Positions 54,867 to 62,387 of a DNA stretch of 64,000 nt are shown here, piece by piece; positions within the stretch are counted from its first letter, which is position 1; each line of letters starts with the position of its first letter. Source of the stretch: Deltaproteobacteria bacterium (GTDB lineage Bacteria > Myxococcota > Myxococcia > SLRQ01); assembly GCA_029210625.1 (NCBI GenBank), contig JARGFU010000004.1, positions 209,329-273,328 of the forward strand, read 5' to 3'. The position numbers were made by a program, and so were the translations under genes. The notes beneath the pieces are model-generated. The model worked only from the letters and a program-made list of their open reading frames with translations. It did not search any database and had not been told where the DNA came from.

Positions 54867-55178
54867 CTACTCCTTCTTCTCGACCATGATCGGCATGACC
54901 AGGTCGCCACCGTCGGCGCCGATGCCGATCAGGGTGGTGTTGCCCTCGGCGACGCCGGTCACCTTGACCCGTCCGTCCTCGAGGACCTCTACCGTGGCGA
55001 TCTCGGGGTTCTCCACCGAGACCTCCTTCGGTGCCCCGCCGATGGGCATGGTGGTGGACGAGCCCACCTTCACCCGGATGTGTTGGGGTGTCTGAGCCGG
55101 CGCGGAGGTGGGCGCAAGTGAGGTGGAGAGCGCGAGGGCGCCCAGGGCGAGGGCCACGATGAGCAGGAAGCGACGCAT
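54867..55178 (-). CDS. Stand-alone secretin N-terminal-like domain protein (T2SS/pilus-secretin N type)
   Basis: A 103-residue exported protein (signal peptide MRRFLLIVALALGALALSTS). The mature part VKVGSSTTMPIGGAPKEVSVENPEIATVEV and VTGVAEGNTTLIGIGADGG closely follows the pilus-secretin N-terminal domain of CpaC/RcpA-type Tad secretins (the 'pilus formation protein N terminal region'), but nothing beyond that domain is present. A truncation of a secretin by mutation looks unlikely because the short gene starts and ends cleanly. The convergent bactofilin ends 45 bases away. Confidence 0.65.
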   Translation of the reverse strand: MRRFLLIVALALGALALSTSLAPTSAPAQTPQHIRVKVGSSTTMPIGGAPKEVSVENPEIATVEVLEDGRVKVTGVAEGNTTLIGIGADGGDLVMPIMVEKKE

Positions 55179-55241
55179 GTCGAAGTGTCCTCCGGAAGAC
55201 AGCAGGATACGATCGACGTCACCGAGCGCCAAGGATTCACC

Positions 55242-55988
55242 GTGAGCGGGGCGCGCCTCCTCGAGCGCCCCGATGGCACCCGGCTGGTCTGGGAGCGCTT
55301 CGGGCCCGCGGATCGCCCCACGGTGGTCGTCACTCACGGGATCTTCTCCTACCGGGAGATGCGGGAGCTCGGGGTCCTGCGCGAGGCCCTCCTGGCCGCC
55401 GGCTACTCGGTGGTCCTCTGGGACGTGCGGGGGCACGGCGACTCCACCGGGCGCTTCACCTGGGGCATCGAGGAGCCCCGGGACCTCGCCGCCCTGGTCG
55501 AGGTGATCCGGGCGGAGCAGCCCGGGAGCCCCCTCCTGGCCATCGGCTTCTCCTTCGGGGCCTTCCACAGCCTCCTGGCCGCCGCCGAGGGCGCGCCCTT
55601 CGAGCGGCTGGTGCTGGTGGGCGGCCCCCGCGACTTCCGGGGCCTGGCGCCGGCGATCTTCGGCGGCCACTTCCTGCGGACGCTGCGCTACCGGGCCCGG
55701 CGGCCGGTGCGCCTGCCGAGGCTGGGCTGGCCCCTGCGCGGCCAGCGGCACCCGCGAGAGGTCGTGGCCGGCCTCGCGCAGCCTCTCCTCTTCGTCCACG
55801 GCACCGCCGACTGGATCGTTCCGGCCCGTCACTCCGAGGATCTGGCGCGGCTCGCCGGGGAGGGCGCCTCGCTCCGGATTCTGGAGGGGGGGCTCCACGC
55901 CGAGTATCTTCTGGCCCAGGAGCCAGAACGCTTCATGGAGCAGGTCCTGCCCTGGCTCGCGGCCGGGACCTCCCGCAGGGAAGGATGA
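55242..55988 (+). CDS. Alpha/beta hydrolase
   Basis: A 248-residue enzyme. Nucleophile elbow GFSFGAF, the oxyanion HG (THGIFSY), an acid in HGTADWIVP and a catalytic His in GGLHAEYL form the triad. The GTG at 55242 has AAGGA at good spacing; an upstream GTG (55185) sits just 6 bases from the divergent gene and is less likely. Its stop overlaps the PAP2 start (ATGA). Substrate unknown. Confidence 0.85.
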   Translation: MSGARLLERPDGTRLVWERFGPADRPTVVVTHGIFSYREMRELGVLREALLAAGYSVVLWDVRGHGDSTGRFTWGIEEPRDLAALVEVIRAEQPGSPLLAIGFSFGAFHSLLAAAEGAPFERLVLVGGPRDFRGLAPAIFGGHFLRTLRYRARRPVRLPRLGWPLRGQRHPREVVAGLAQPLLFVHGTADWIVPARHSEDLARLAGEGASLRILEGGLHAEYLLAQEPERFMEQVLPWLAAGTSRREG

Positions 55989-56806
55989 CGGTGATGAACC
56001 ACCTCTCGAAGAAGCTCGTCGCGCTGGGGCTGGCCTTCGGCCTCGCGGCCCTCGCCGCCCACCCCGCGGAGGCCCGGGCCGAGACCAACGACGCCCTGGT
56101 GGTGAAGCCGACGGTGGACGTGCCGCTCACCCTCGGGGCCGGCGCCCTCTTCCTCACCCTCTTCCTCACGCCCCACCGCCAGGGGGTGATCCTCGATCAG
56201 ACCGTGGGGCCCAAGAAGGGCCTCGACTCGCTCGGGGTCCTGAAGCTGAACGAGGGCGTCGCCCACGTCTCCGACTACCTCCTCTTCGGTGGCATCGCCG
56301 CGGGCCTGGGCCTGGTGGCCTACGACGGAGCGCGGCACGGCCGCTTCGGCACGCGCACCCTCCTCTACGTCGAGGCCATGATGATGGTCGGGGTCGCCAC
56401 CGAGATCACCAAGTGGGCGGTGCGGCGGGCGCGCCCCTACACCCTCGATCCCGACGGGGACGGCCGCCTCGGAGAGCAGGACGACGACCTCTCCTTCTTC
56501 TCGGGGCACACCTCCTCCACCGCGGGCTGGACCTTCGCGGCGGTGCGCATCCTGGACCTCTCCCACGACTGGCCGGCCTGGATGCGGGGCGTCGGCTACG
56601 GCGGTGCGGTGCTGCTGACCGCCTCGATGGCCACCATGCGGGTGATGGCGGGCAAGCACTGGCCCACCGACGTGCTGGTCGGCGCCTTCGTGGGCGGGGC
56701 CCTCGGCTGGGTGGTGCCCGAGCTGCACCGCAAGGAGCTGCCGGTCAGCCTGGCCGTCGCGCCGGTCCCCGGCGGCGCCCACCTCGCCGTCTCCGCTACC
56801 TTCTGA
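55985..56806 (+). CDS. PAP2-type phosphatase
   Basis: A 273-residue membrane-associated phosphatase (phosphatidic-acid or undecaprenyl-diphosphate type). Signal peptide or first helix at 10-30; the three PAP2 motifs are present: K-x(6)-RP (Lys143 to Arg150-Pro151), the SGH motif (Ser173-Gly174-His175), and R-x(5)-H-x(3)-D (Arg219, His225, Asp229). Starts in the last codon of the hydrolase (ATG 55985); ATG 55994 with AAGG is an alternative. Its role may be in envelope precursor recycling. Confidence 0.85.
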   Translation: MTVMNHLSKKLVALGLAFGLAALAAHPAEARAETNDALVVKPTVDVPLTLGAGALFLTLFLTPHRQGVILDQTVGPKKGLDSLGVLKLNEGVAHVSDYLLFGGIAAGLGLVAYDGARHGRFGTRTLLYVEAMMMVGVATEITKWAVRRARPYTLDPDGDGRLGEQDDDLSFFSGHTSSTAGWTFAAVRILDLSHDWPAWMRGVGYGGAVLLTASMATMRVMAGKHWPTDVLVGAFVGGALGWVVPELHRKELPVSLAVAPVPGGAHLAVSATF

Positions 56807-56808
56807 TA

Positions 56809-56878
56809 GGTGCTTCTGATAGGTGCCAGGCACTTATCAGAGATAGGTGCAGAGATAGGTGCCAGGCACTTATCAGAT
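56809..56878. repeat. GTGCCTGGCACC palindromic repeat, copy 3 (tandem)
   Basis: The inverse of the 20-mer (CTGATAGGTGCCAGGCACTT, 56816-56835) is followed by a second GATAGGTGCCAGGCACTT (56854-56871), and short GATAGGTGC units lie between. Immediately after the PAP2 stop and before the convergent lipoprotein gene. Confidence 0.8.
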
Positions 56879-56888
56879 GGGCGTGATT

Positions 56889-57407
56889 TCAGGGGGTTGA
56901 GGGGCTCTCGGGGCTCTCGACGCAGGCCTGCCCGGGGTCCTCGAGGGCGCAGATGAGCGCCTGCGCCGGTGGGCCGCCCCACCAGCCGCTGGCCTCGTAG
57001 ACCGCGGCGTCCTCGCCCTCGGGCTGGAAGCAGAGCTGCCAGGTGTCGAGGCGGTCGCCGTAGACGAAGAACCAGAGGAAGTCCCGGACCTCGGGGAAGG
57101 CGAAGCGGCCCTCCGCATCGGTGACGACGCTCTCCTCCCCCAGACACTGCCCGGCGGCGCTGCGGGGCGGGGTGCCCAGGGTGCGGTGGACCCGCACCCC
57201 GGCCCGGGGGAGGTCGGCCGCGTGGACGACACCGCTGAGGGCGGGGGCGCGGCGTTGGTGGTGGGGAAAGGGGAGGCAGGCGGGTAGCAGCCCGAATACA
57301 ACGATAAAGAGGAAAAGACGGGGACGGGAACGGGGACGGCTACGGGGACGGACCGTCGCCGTCCTCGTCACCGTCTCCGTCTTCTCCCGGGTCTCGTTCT
57401 TCCTCAT
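56889..57407 (-). CDS. Lipoprotein whose N-terminal region is encoded by a repeat array
   Basis: A 172-residue protein. After an Arg-rich leader (about 30 residues, TVRPRSRPRSRPR), a hydrophobic helix LFLFIVVFGLLPAC gives a lipobox (Cys44). The mature part has a Ig-like/CnaB-like strand pattern (ALSGVVHAADLPRAGVRVHR, then VTDAEGRFAFPEV). The start ATG 57407 overlaps the L,D-transpeptidase stop by ATGA and so looks genuine, even though the region 57315-57385 is an inverted hexamer repeat. Confidence 0.7.
   Translation of the reverse strand: MRKNETREKTETVTRTATVRPRSRPRSRPRLFLFIVVFGLLPACLPFPHHQRRAPALSGVVHAADLPRAGVRVHRTLGTPPRSAAGQCLGEESVVTDAEGRFAFPEVRDFLWFFVYGDRLDTWQLCFQPEGEDAAVYEASGWWGGPPAQALICALEDPGQACVESPESPSTP
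57315..57385. repeat. GACGGG-hexamer inverted repeat inside a CDS start
   Basis: Left arm 57315-57351 (AAGACGGGGACGGGAACGG and onward) and right arm 57353-57385 (CCGTC...CCGTCTT) are degenerate inverses with a one-base gap; units of six bases (GACGGN) recur. Within the 57407-start lipoprotein it encodes the Arg-rich RPRSRPR. Closely similar to 59008-59098. Confidence 0.75.
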
Positions 57408-57994
57408 CGGATGATCAGGGTAGCACCGGGCACGTAGCGCTTCTCGAGATCCTGCACCTCGCGATCGGAGAGCAGCACGCAGCCCAGCGTCCCGTCGATG
57501 AAGCGGTGGAAGACCTGCAGGCCCTTCGGCACATAGGAGAGCTTCTGCCCGTAGCCGTGGATGCCGATGGCGCCGCCGAGCTTCGTGCCCTGGGGCGGCA
57601 TCGCCCCCTTCGCGTGCGCCGCGAGGATGCGATCGTGGGTGGCCTGATCGATGAGGCCGCTCTTCAGGCCCCGCTTCGCGTCATGCACCCCGGGGTAGCT
57701 CACCGGCAGGAAGCGCAGGTAGCTCTTGCTCGCCCGGCCCCGCATCAGGCGGTAGCGGCCCAGGGGGGTCTTGCCGTCGCCGCGGCGCTCCTTCCCCAGG
57801 CCACCCCGGCCGAGGCCCACCCGGTAGCGCTGCAGCCGGGTCTCTCCTTCATAGAGCGTGAGGGTGCTCTCCCGGGTGTCGAGGACGAGGCGGTCGGCGA
57901 GGCGGGGCGGGGCCTCCCGGGGCGCGGGGGCGCTCCCGGCCCCGAGCAGCAGCAAGAGGGCAAGGGGCGCGGCGGCGAGGAGCGAGGAGCGCAT
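57404..57994 (-). CDS. L,D-transpeptidase family protein (YkuD)
   Basis: A 196-residue exported enzyme (signal peptide MRSSLLAAAPLALLLLLGAG). The YkuD domain covers about 30-190, with the conserved His146 in IGIHGYG and catalytic Cys172 in GTLGCVLLSD. Such enzymes make 3-3 cross-links in peptidoglycan or attach lipoproteins to it. It is the first gene of the operon with the lipoprotein. Confidence 0.9.
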   Translation of the reverse strand: MRSSLLAAAPLALLLLLGAGSAPAPREAPPRLADRLVLDTRESTLTLYEGETRLQRYRVGLGRGGLGKERRGDGKTPLGRYRLMRGRASKSYLRFLPVSYPGVHDAKRGLKSGLIDQATHDRILAAHAKGAMPPQGTKLGGAIGIHGYGQKLSYVPKGLQVFHRFIDGTLGCVLLSDREVQDLEKRYVPGATLIIR

Positions 57995-58074
57995 GGACGA
58001 TCCCTCGAACCGCCGGCCCGGGGGCGGGATTCCTGCGCGCGGGCGGCCCCCGATGAAGTAAAAAGGAGAAGAAC

Positions 58075-59001
58075 ATGGACCACGTACTGAGATTACTGGT
58101 GCAGGACGCGGACTTGCGGGTCCTGGCGGTGACCTCCACCGACCTGGCCCGCGAGGCCAGCAGGCGGCATATCTGCGCGCCCTCGGCCGGCCTGGTCCTG
58201 GGCGAGGCCCTCACCGCGGCGCTCCTCCTCTCCCGCCTGCTCAAGGAGCCCCGCCGGGTGATGCTCCAGATCGAGTGTGACGGCCCCATCAAGGGCCTGA
58301 TGCTCGACGCCGACGCCGACGCCGAGGGCGGGGTGCGCGGCTTCCCCCGGGTGCCCTCGGTGACCTTCCCCTCGGCGCAGGGACCGCTGACCCAGCCGGC
58401 CTACGGCAGCCGGATGCTGCTGAACGTCATGCAGGAGCTCTCGAGGGGCGAGTGGTACCGCGGCTCGATCGAGCACTCGGGCCGCAGCCTGGCCCGGGCC
58501 GTGGAGGACTACCTGCTGACCTCGGTGCAGCTCGAGTCGGTGGTCTCGCTCCACGCGCACCCCGGCGCCGGAGGCGAGATCGCCGCCTGCACCGGCATGC
58601 TCTTCCAGCGGCTGCCCACCAGCAACCCCGCGGCCCTCGAGGCCGTGCGCGCCCGGGTGCGCGAGGGCTTCGTGCCGACCTACGTCGGGGAGCTCCTGCG
58701 GGCGGGTGAGACCGTCAGCGTGGGGACGGTCCTCGACGAGCTGATGGGAGGTCCCGAGGGCAAGGGCGGCGACAACCTCTCCCTCCTCGAGCGCAGCGAG
58801 GTGCACTTCCAGTGCGACTGCAGCCGGGAGCGGATGCTCGCCGCGCTCACCACCCTCGGCGACGAGGACCTGCGGGAGATGATCGAGGCCGGCGAGGTCG
58901 CCGAGGTCACCTGCGACTTCTGCCGGGAGCAGTACCGGGTGCCGCCGCAGGAGCTGGCGGAGCTCCGGGCCTTCCTCTCCCACGGGCCCGGAGAAGACTG
59001 A
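58075..59001 (+). CDS. hslO: Redox-regulated chaperone Hsp33
   Basis: A 308-residue holdase activated by oxidation. The C-terminal zinc-binding cysteines Cys247, Cys249, Cys280 and Cys283 are intact (QCDCS and CDFCRE). The N-terminal domain matches from MDHVLRLLV. A strong AAGGAGAAG precedes the ATG. Confidence 0.95.
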   Translation: MDHVLRLLVQDADLRVLAVTSTDLAREASRRHICAPSAGLVLGEALTAALLLSRLLKEPRRVMLQIECDGPIKGLMLDADADAEGGVRGFPRVPSVTFPSAQGPLTQPAYGSRMLLNVMQELSRGEWYRGSIEHSGRSLARAVEDYLLTSVQLESVVSLHAHPGAGGEIAACTGMLFQRLPTSNPAALEAVRARVREGFVPTYVGELLRAGETVSVGTVLDELMGGPEGKGGDNLSLLERSEVHFQCDCSRERMLAALTTLGDEDLREMIEAGEVAEVTCDFCREQYRVPPQELAELRAFLSHGPGED

Positions 59002-59007
59002 CGGGCA

Positions 59008-59098
59008 AAGACGGTGACGGAGACGGGAACGGTATTCGGGCCCGATCGGGACGGATCGTCTCCGGCTCGACTTCCGTCCCCGTGACCGTCCCCGTCTT
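59008..59098. repeat. GACGGG-hexamer inverted repeat between convergent genes
   Basis: Left arm 59008-59032 (AAGACGGTGACGGAGACGGG and on) pairs with right arm 59074-59098 (CCGTCCCCGTGACCGTCCCC and on, ending GTCTT); a few mismatches in 25 bases, loop about 41. Lies just after hslO and upstream of the convergent VIT/vWA gene's stop, in a 195-base gap without other features. Confidence 0.75.
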
Positions 59099-59196
59099 CT
59101 CCTCTGGCTCGATTCGCATCGACAGGAGCCCGCCCGCGGCGGCGGGGACCGTGAGGGGCGGTCCGGCGCCACCGCGGGCGGAACGAGAAGGGGGGC

Positions 59197-62100
59197 CTAC
59201 TCGGCGGGCTTGAAGATGAGGGGCAGCTCGAGCTGGCTGGCCCGGCCGTCCTTCGCCGCGGGGAAGGAGAGCCTGGCGGCCTCGCCGCTCAGGCAGGCCG
59301 AGAGCGCCGGCTCCTTCATCGCGTCCGAGAGCACCTTCACCTCGCCGACCTTGCCGTCGGCCTCGATGGCCATCGACAGGACGACCTTCCCGGCGAGGCC
59401 CGGCCGGGCGGAGGTCAGGGCCTGCTCGTAGCAGCGCTGGAAGCCGGCGAGCTGACCCTTCAAGGAAGCGATGACGGCGTCGCGATCGAGGCCGCCCTCG
59501 ATCTTCAGCGCCGCGCCGAAGGTGGAGGTGGGCTTCGCCGGGGCGGCAGGGGCGCTGGCGCCGCCGGGCTGGAAGACGAAGGGGTAGCTCACCTGCACGT
59601 TGCCGCCGCCCTTGGGGGCGGGGAACTGCCAGGTCTTCACCCGGGCGTTGATGCAGCCCTCCACCGCCGCGTTCTTCAGGGTGGTGGAAGAGGTCCTCAC
59701 CGCCGTCACCTTGCCGGTGGGGCTGATCGTGAAGGTGGGGGTCACCTTGCCCTGGAGCGCCGGGTTCCGCTGCAGCTCCCGCTCGTAGCAGTAGCGCATC
59801 TCGTTCTTGTGGGAGCGGATGACCCGGCGGATGACCTCCTTGTCGAGGGAGCCCTGGACGCTGGGGGTGCCGCTCTCGATCATGCTGTCCTTCTTGCCGC
59901 CGAGGCCCCCGACGCCGCTGCCGTAGCCGCCGAGGCCGCCGCCCCGACCCCGGGTGCCGACGCTGCCGACCCCGAAGGTGTTGCCCGAGGCGCCACCACC
60001 GCCGCCCTTGCCGCTGCCCTTCAGGCCCAGGCCGCCCGCGCCGTGGACGTCGCCCACGCTGGTGCCGCCGAGGACGCCGAGCAGGCCCTGGCTGGCGGCG
60101 GCCTCCTGCTTGCCGAGCTTGCCCGCGCTCGTCCGGGTGTTGCGCGCGGGACCGGAGGCGGCGCCCATCACCACGGCCCGGCCGGTATGAACCCGGGGGA
60201 CCTTCCGGGCCATCTTCCTGACGGCCAGCTTCGGGGGCGCCGCCGCGACCGCGCCGGCGGCCTGGCCGTCCACGCCCTCGGGGACCTCGACCGGCTGCAC
60301 CACCTTCGTCGGCGCGCCGTCGCCCACCACCCGCGAGCGGTCCACCGCGACGAAGGAGGTGTAGGCGGTGAGGATCCGGTAGTCGAGGCCCAGCCTCGTG
60401 ATCGCCACCTTCACGTCCTCGAGCTTGCGGGCCTCGAGGCCGCGGCCGGCGTTCCAGAGGGAGTCGTCGAGGGCCTGGATCTTCTCCCGGGCCCAGAGGG
60501 AGGGCAGGGCCTCGTGGGCCGGGTCCCTCGCCGGCAGATCGACCCGGATCGGCATCCGCACCTTGCGGCCGTCCTCGCTGCGGGCCTCGAGGGTGATGAC
60601 CCCCCGGCCCGAGCCGTCGTAGCGGCCCTGCACGATCAGGGGGCGGCTCGCGAAGAGGTCGGGCAGCTCGCGCGGATAGACCGACTGCGGCCGCACCGGG
60701 AGGGAGCCCCAGTCGAGGGAGAGGTCGGTGAGCACCGGGTGATCGATCCGCCGGTAGAAGGCGTCCACGGCCTCGCTCGGGCTCTCGCGGTTCGTCATCA
60801 CCCGGGCGGCGCCCTTGCCGGCCTTCGCCAGCCCCTCGATGAGCATCCGGTTCACCGAGGAGCCCACGCCCAGGGTGAAGACCCGGGCCTTGCGATCCTC
60901 GCTGTCGTGCGCGGCGACGTACTGCCGGGCCGAGGCGAGGATCTGCTGCTCGTTGCCCACGTAGCCGTCGGTGAGGAAGAAGACGTAGCGGTGCCGGCCC
61001 GCCTCGACCTCACCCTCGAGGGCCGCGGCCACCGCGTCGAGCATCATCGTCCCGCCGCCGGCGCTCATCCCGTCGACGAAGGCCTGGGCGAGCTCGATGT
61101 TGCCTTGCGTCGCCGGGCGGGCGCGCTCCCAGACCCGGCCGGGGGAGCCGGCGAAGGTCAGCACGTTGAAGGTGTCGCCCGGGCGCAGGCGCGAGAGGGC
61201 CTCGCCCATCACCTTCTTGCACTGCCAGAGGGGCAGCCCGCTCATCGAGCCCGAGACGTCCACCACGAAGACCAGCTCGCGCTTGCCCACCAGCGCGTCG
61301 ACGTCGAGCTGGGGCGGCTGGATCATCAGGGAGAAGAACTTCCCGCGGGCGTCGGTGTGGGTGAGCAGCCCCGCCTGCACCGCCGCGTCGTCCACCCACC
61401 AGCGCAGGACGAAGTCGCGGTTGGGGAGGTGGTCGTGGGCCGCCAGCTGCAGCGAGAGGCCGTCGTCGCCCTCGGCCTGCACCTCGACGTCGTGGGTGGG
61501 CACCTCGAAGTCGCGCAGGGGGAGGCCGGCGTCGAGCTCGACCCGCAGGCTGACGTCGTGACCGCTGCGCATCCCGGCGGGCAGGACCGGCGGGCTGATC
61601 CTCGAGGCGTCGGGGACCTCGGTGGTGTCGGCGTGGGTGCCCTCACCGCTCCTCGTCCCCGCCGGGCTGCCGGGCATGAAGCGGGGGCCGACCACCATCG
61701 GGAAGGCCAGCTCGAAGGCGCCGGCGTCGTAGGGCAGGGCCTGGACGAAGTGGAGGGTGACCTCGATGGACTCCCCCGGGGCGAGGTTGGCCACCGACTG
61801 GGTGAAGACGTTGGGGCGCTCCTGCTCGAGGAGCGCGGCGGTGTGGCCGGCGCTGCGGGCGGTCTCGTAGATCCGCCGGGCCTCCTCCCGCTTCTCGATC
61901 TTCCCCTCGATGACCCGCTCGCCGATGCGCATCCGGAAGTCGTCCACCGCCGCCCGCTCCGGGAGGGGGAAGACGTAGATCGCCTCGATGGGCTCCTCGA
62001 AGGGGTTGCCGAAGCGCTGGGTGACCTTCGCCCCGGCCACGAAGCCGCTGACCTCGATCGCGACGTCGGTGTGCTCGAGGGGCAGGGCCACCGCCTCGCC

Positions 62101-62220
62101 CCCGGGCTGCTCGACCATCAGGCGGGGGATCTCCCCGGCGGGCACCAGGGTGTCGCCGAGGGCGGGGACCGGGGCCAGGAAGAAGAAGAGACCGAGCAGG
62201 GGCAGCAGGCGGCGGGACAT
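59197..62220 (-). CDS. VIT and von Willebrand A domain protein with two AgmX/PglI-like C-terminal domains
   Basis: A 1007-residue exported protein (signal peptide MSRRLLPLLGLFFFLAPVPA). A VIT domain spans about 40-190 (EPIEAIYVFPLPERAAVDDF, GKIEKREEARRIY). A vWA domain has the MIDAS DVSGS (321-325), matching inter-alpha-trypsin-inhibitor heavy-chain-type proteins. A Gly/Lys-rich linker (about 730-800) leads to two consecutive domains of the AgmX/PglI type seen at the end of Myxococcus gliding/TonB-like proteins: one around 810-910 (SLDKEVIRRVIRSHKNEMRYC) and one to the end (LDRDAVIASLKGQLAGFQRC). The function is unknown; adhesion or envelope linkage is a guess. ATG 62220 is the signal-peptide start. 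Confidence 0.87.
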   Translation of the reverse strand: MSRRLLPLLGLFFFLAPVPALGDTLVPAGEIPRLMVEQPGGEAVALPLEHTDVAIEVSGFVAGAKVTQRFGNPFEEPIEAIYVFPLPERAAVDDFRMRIGERVIEGKIEKREEARRIYETARSAGHTAALLEQERPNVFTQSVANLAPGESIEVTLHFVQALPYDAGAFELAFPMVVGPRFMPGSPAGTRSGEGTHADTTEVPDASRISPPVLPAGMRSGHDVSLRVELDAGLPLRDFEVPTHDVEVQAEGDDGLSLQLAAHDHLPNRDFVLRWWVDDAAVQAGLLTHTDARGKFFSLMIQPPQLDVDALVGKRELVFVVDVSGSMSGLPLWQCKKVMGEALSRLRPGDTFNVLTFAGSPGRVWERARPATQGNIELAQAFVDGMSAGGGTMMLDAVAAALEGEVEAGRHRYVFFLTDGYVGNEQQILASARQYVAAHDSEDRKARVFTLGVGSSVNRMLIEGLAKAGKGAARVMTNRESPSEAVDAFYRRIDHPVLTDLSLDWGSLPVRPQSVYPRELPDLFASRPLIVQGRYDGSGRGVITLEARSEDGRKVRMPIRVDLPARDPAHEALPSLWAREKIQALDDSLWNAGRGLEARKLEDVKVAITRLGLDYRILTAYTSFVAVDRSRVVGDGAPTKVVQPVEVPEGVDGQAAGAVAAAPPKLAVRKMARKVPRVHTGRAVVMGAASGPARNTRTSAGKLGKQEAAASQGLLGVLGGTSVGDVHGAGGLGLKGSGKGGGGGASGNTFGVGSVGTRGRGGGLGGYGSGVGGLGGKKDSMIESGTPSVQGSLDKEVIRRVIRSHKNEMRYCYERELQRNPALQGKVTPTFTISPTGKVTAVRTSSTTLKNAAVEGCINARVKTWQFPAPKGGGNVQVSYPFVFQPGGASAPAAPAKPTSTFGAALKIEGGLDRDAVIASLKGQLAGFQRCYEQALTSARPGLAGKVVLSMAIEADGKVGEVKVLSDAMKEPALSACLSGEAARLSFPAAKDGRASQLELPLIFKPAE

Positions 62221-62387
62221 CGGGGGACCTCCATCGAAGTCGAGGCAGGGATCGTTCGCTCTCTCGCCGATCGAACGCGGGGCGCCTCCGAAGTTCCGCC
62301 GGCCCCCGATCCGCCGCCGCTTGCAACTGGAAAATTCTGCTAGAGTGGCAACGGAGCGGTCGGGATCCACCAGCAGAGGCGCACACC

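Noticed and set aside
62221-62387. A tRNA or other structured RNA in this divergent gap and in the other gaps over 150 bases
   Set aside because: No clover-leaf, no T-loop GTTCGA-type motif with matching arms, and no known small-RNA signature was seen when reading these gaps.
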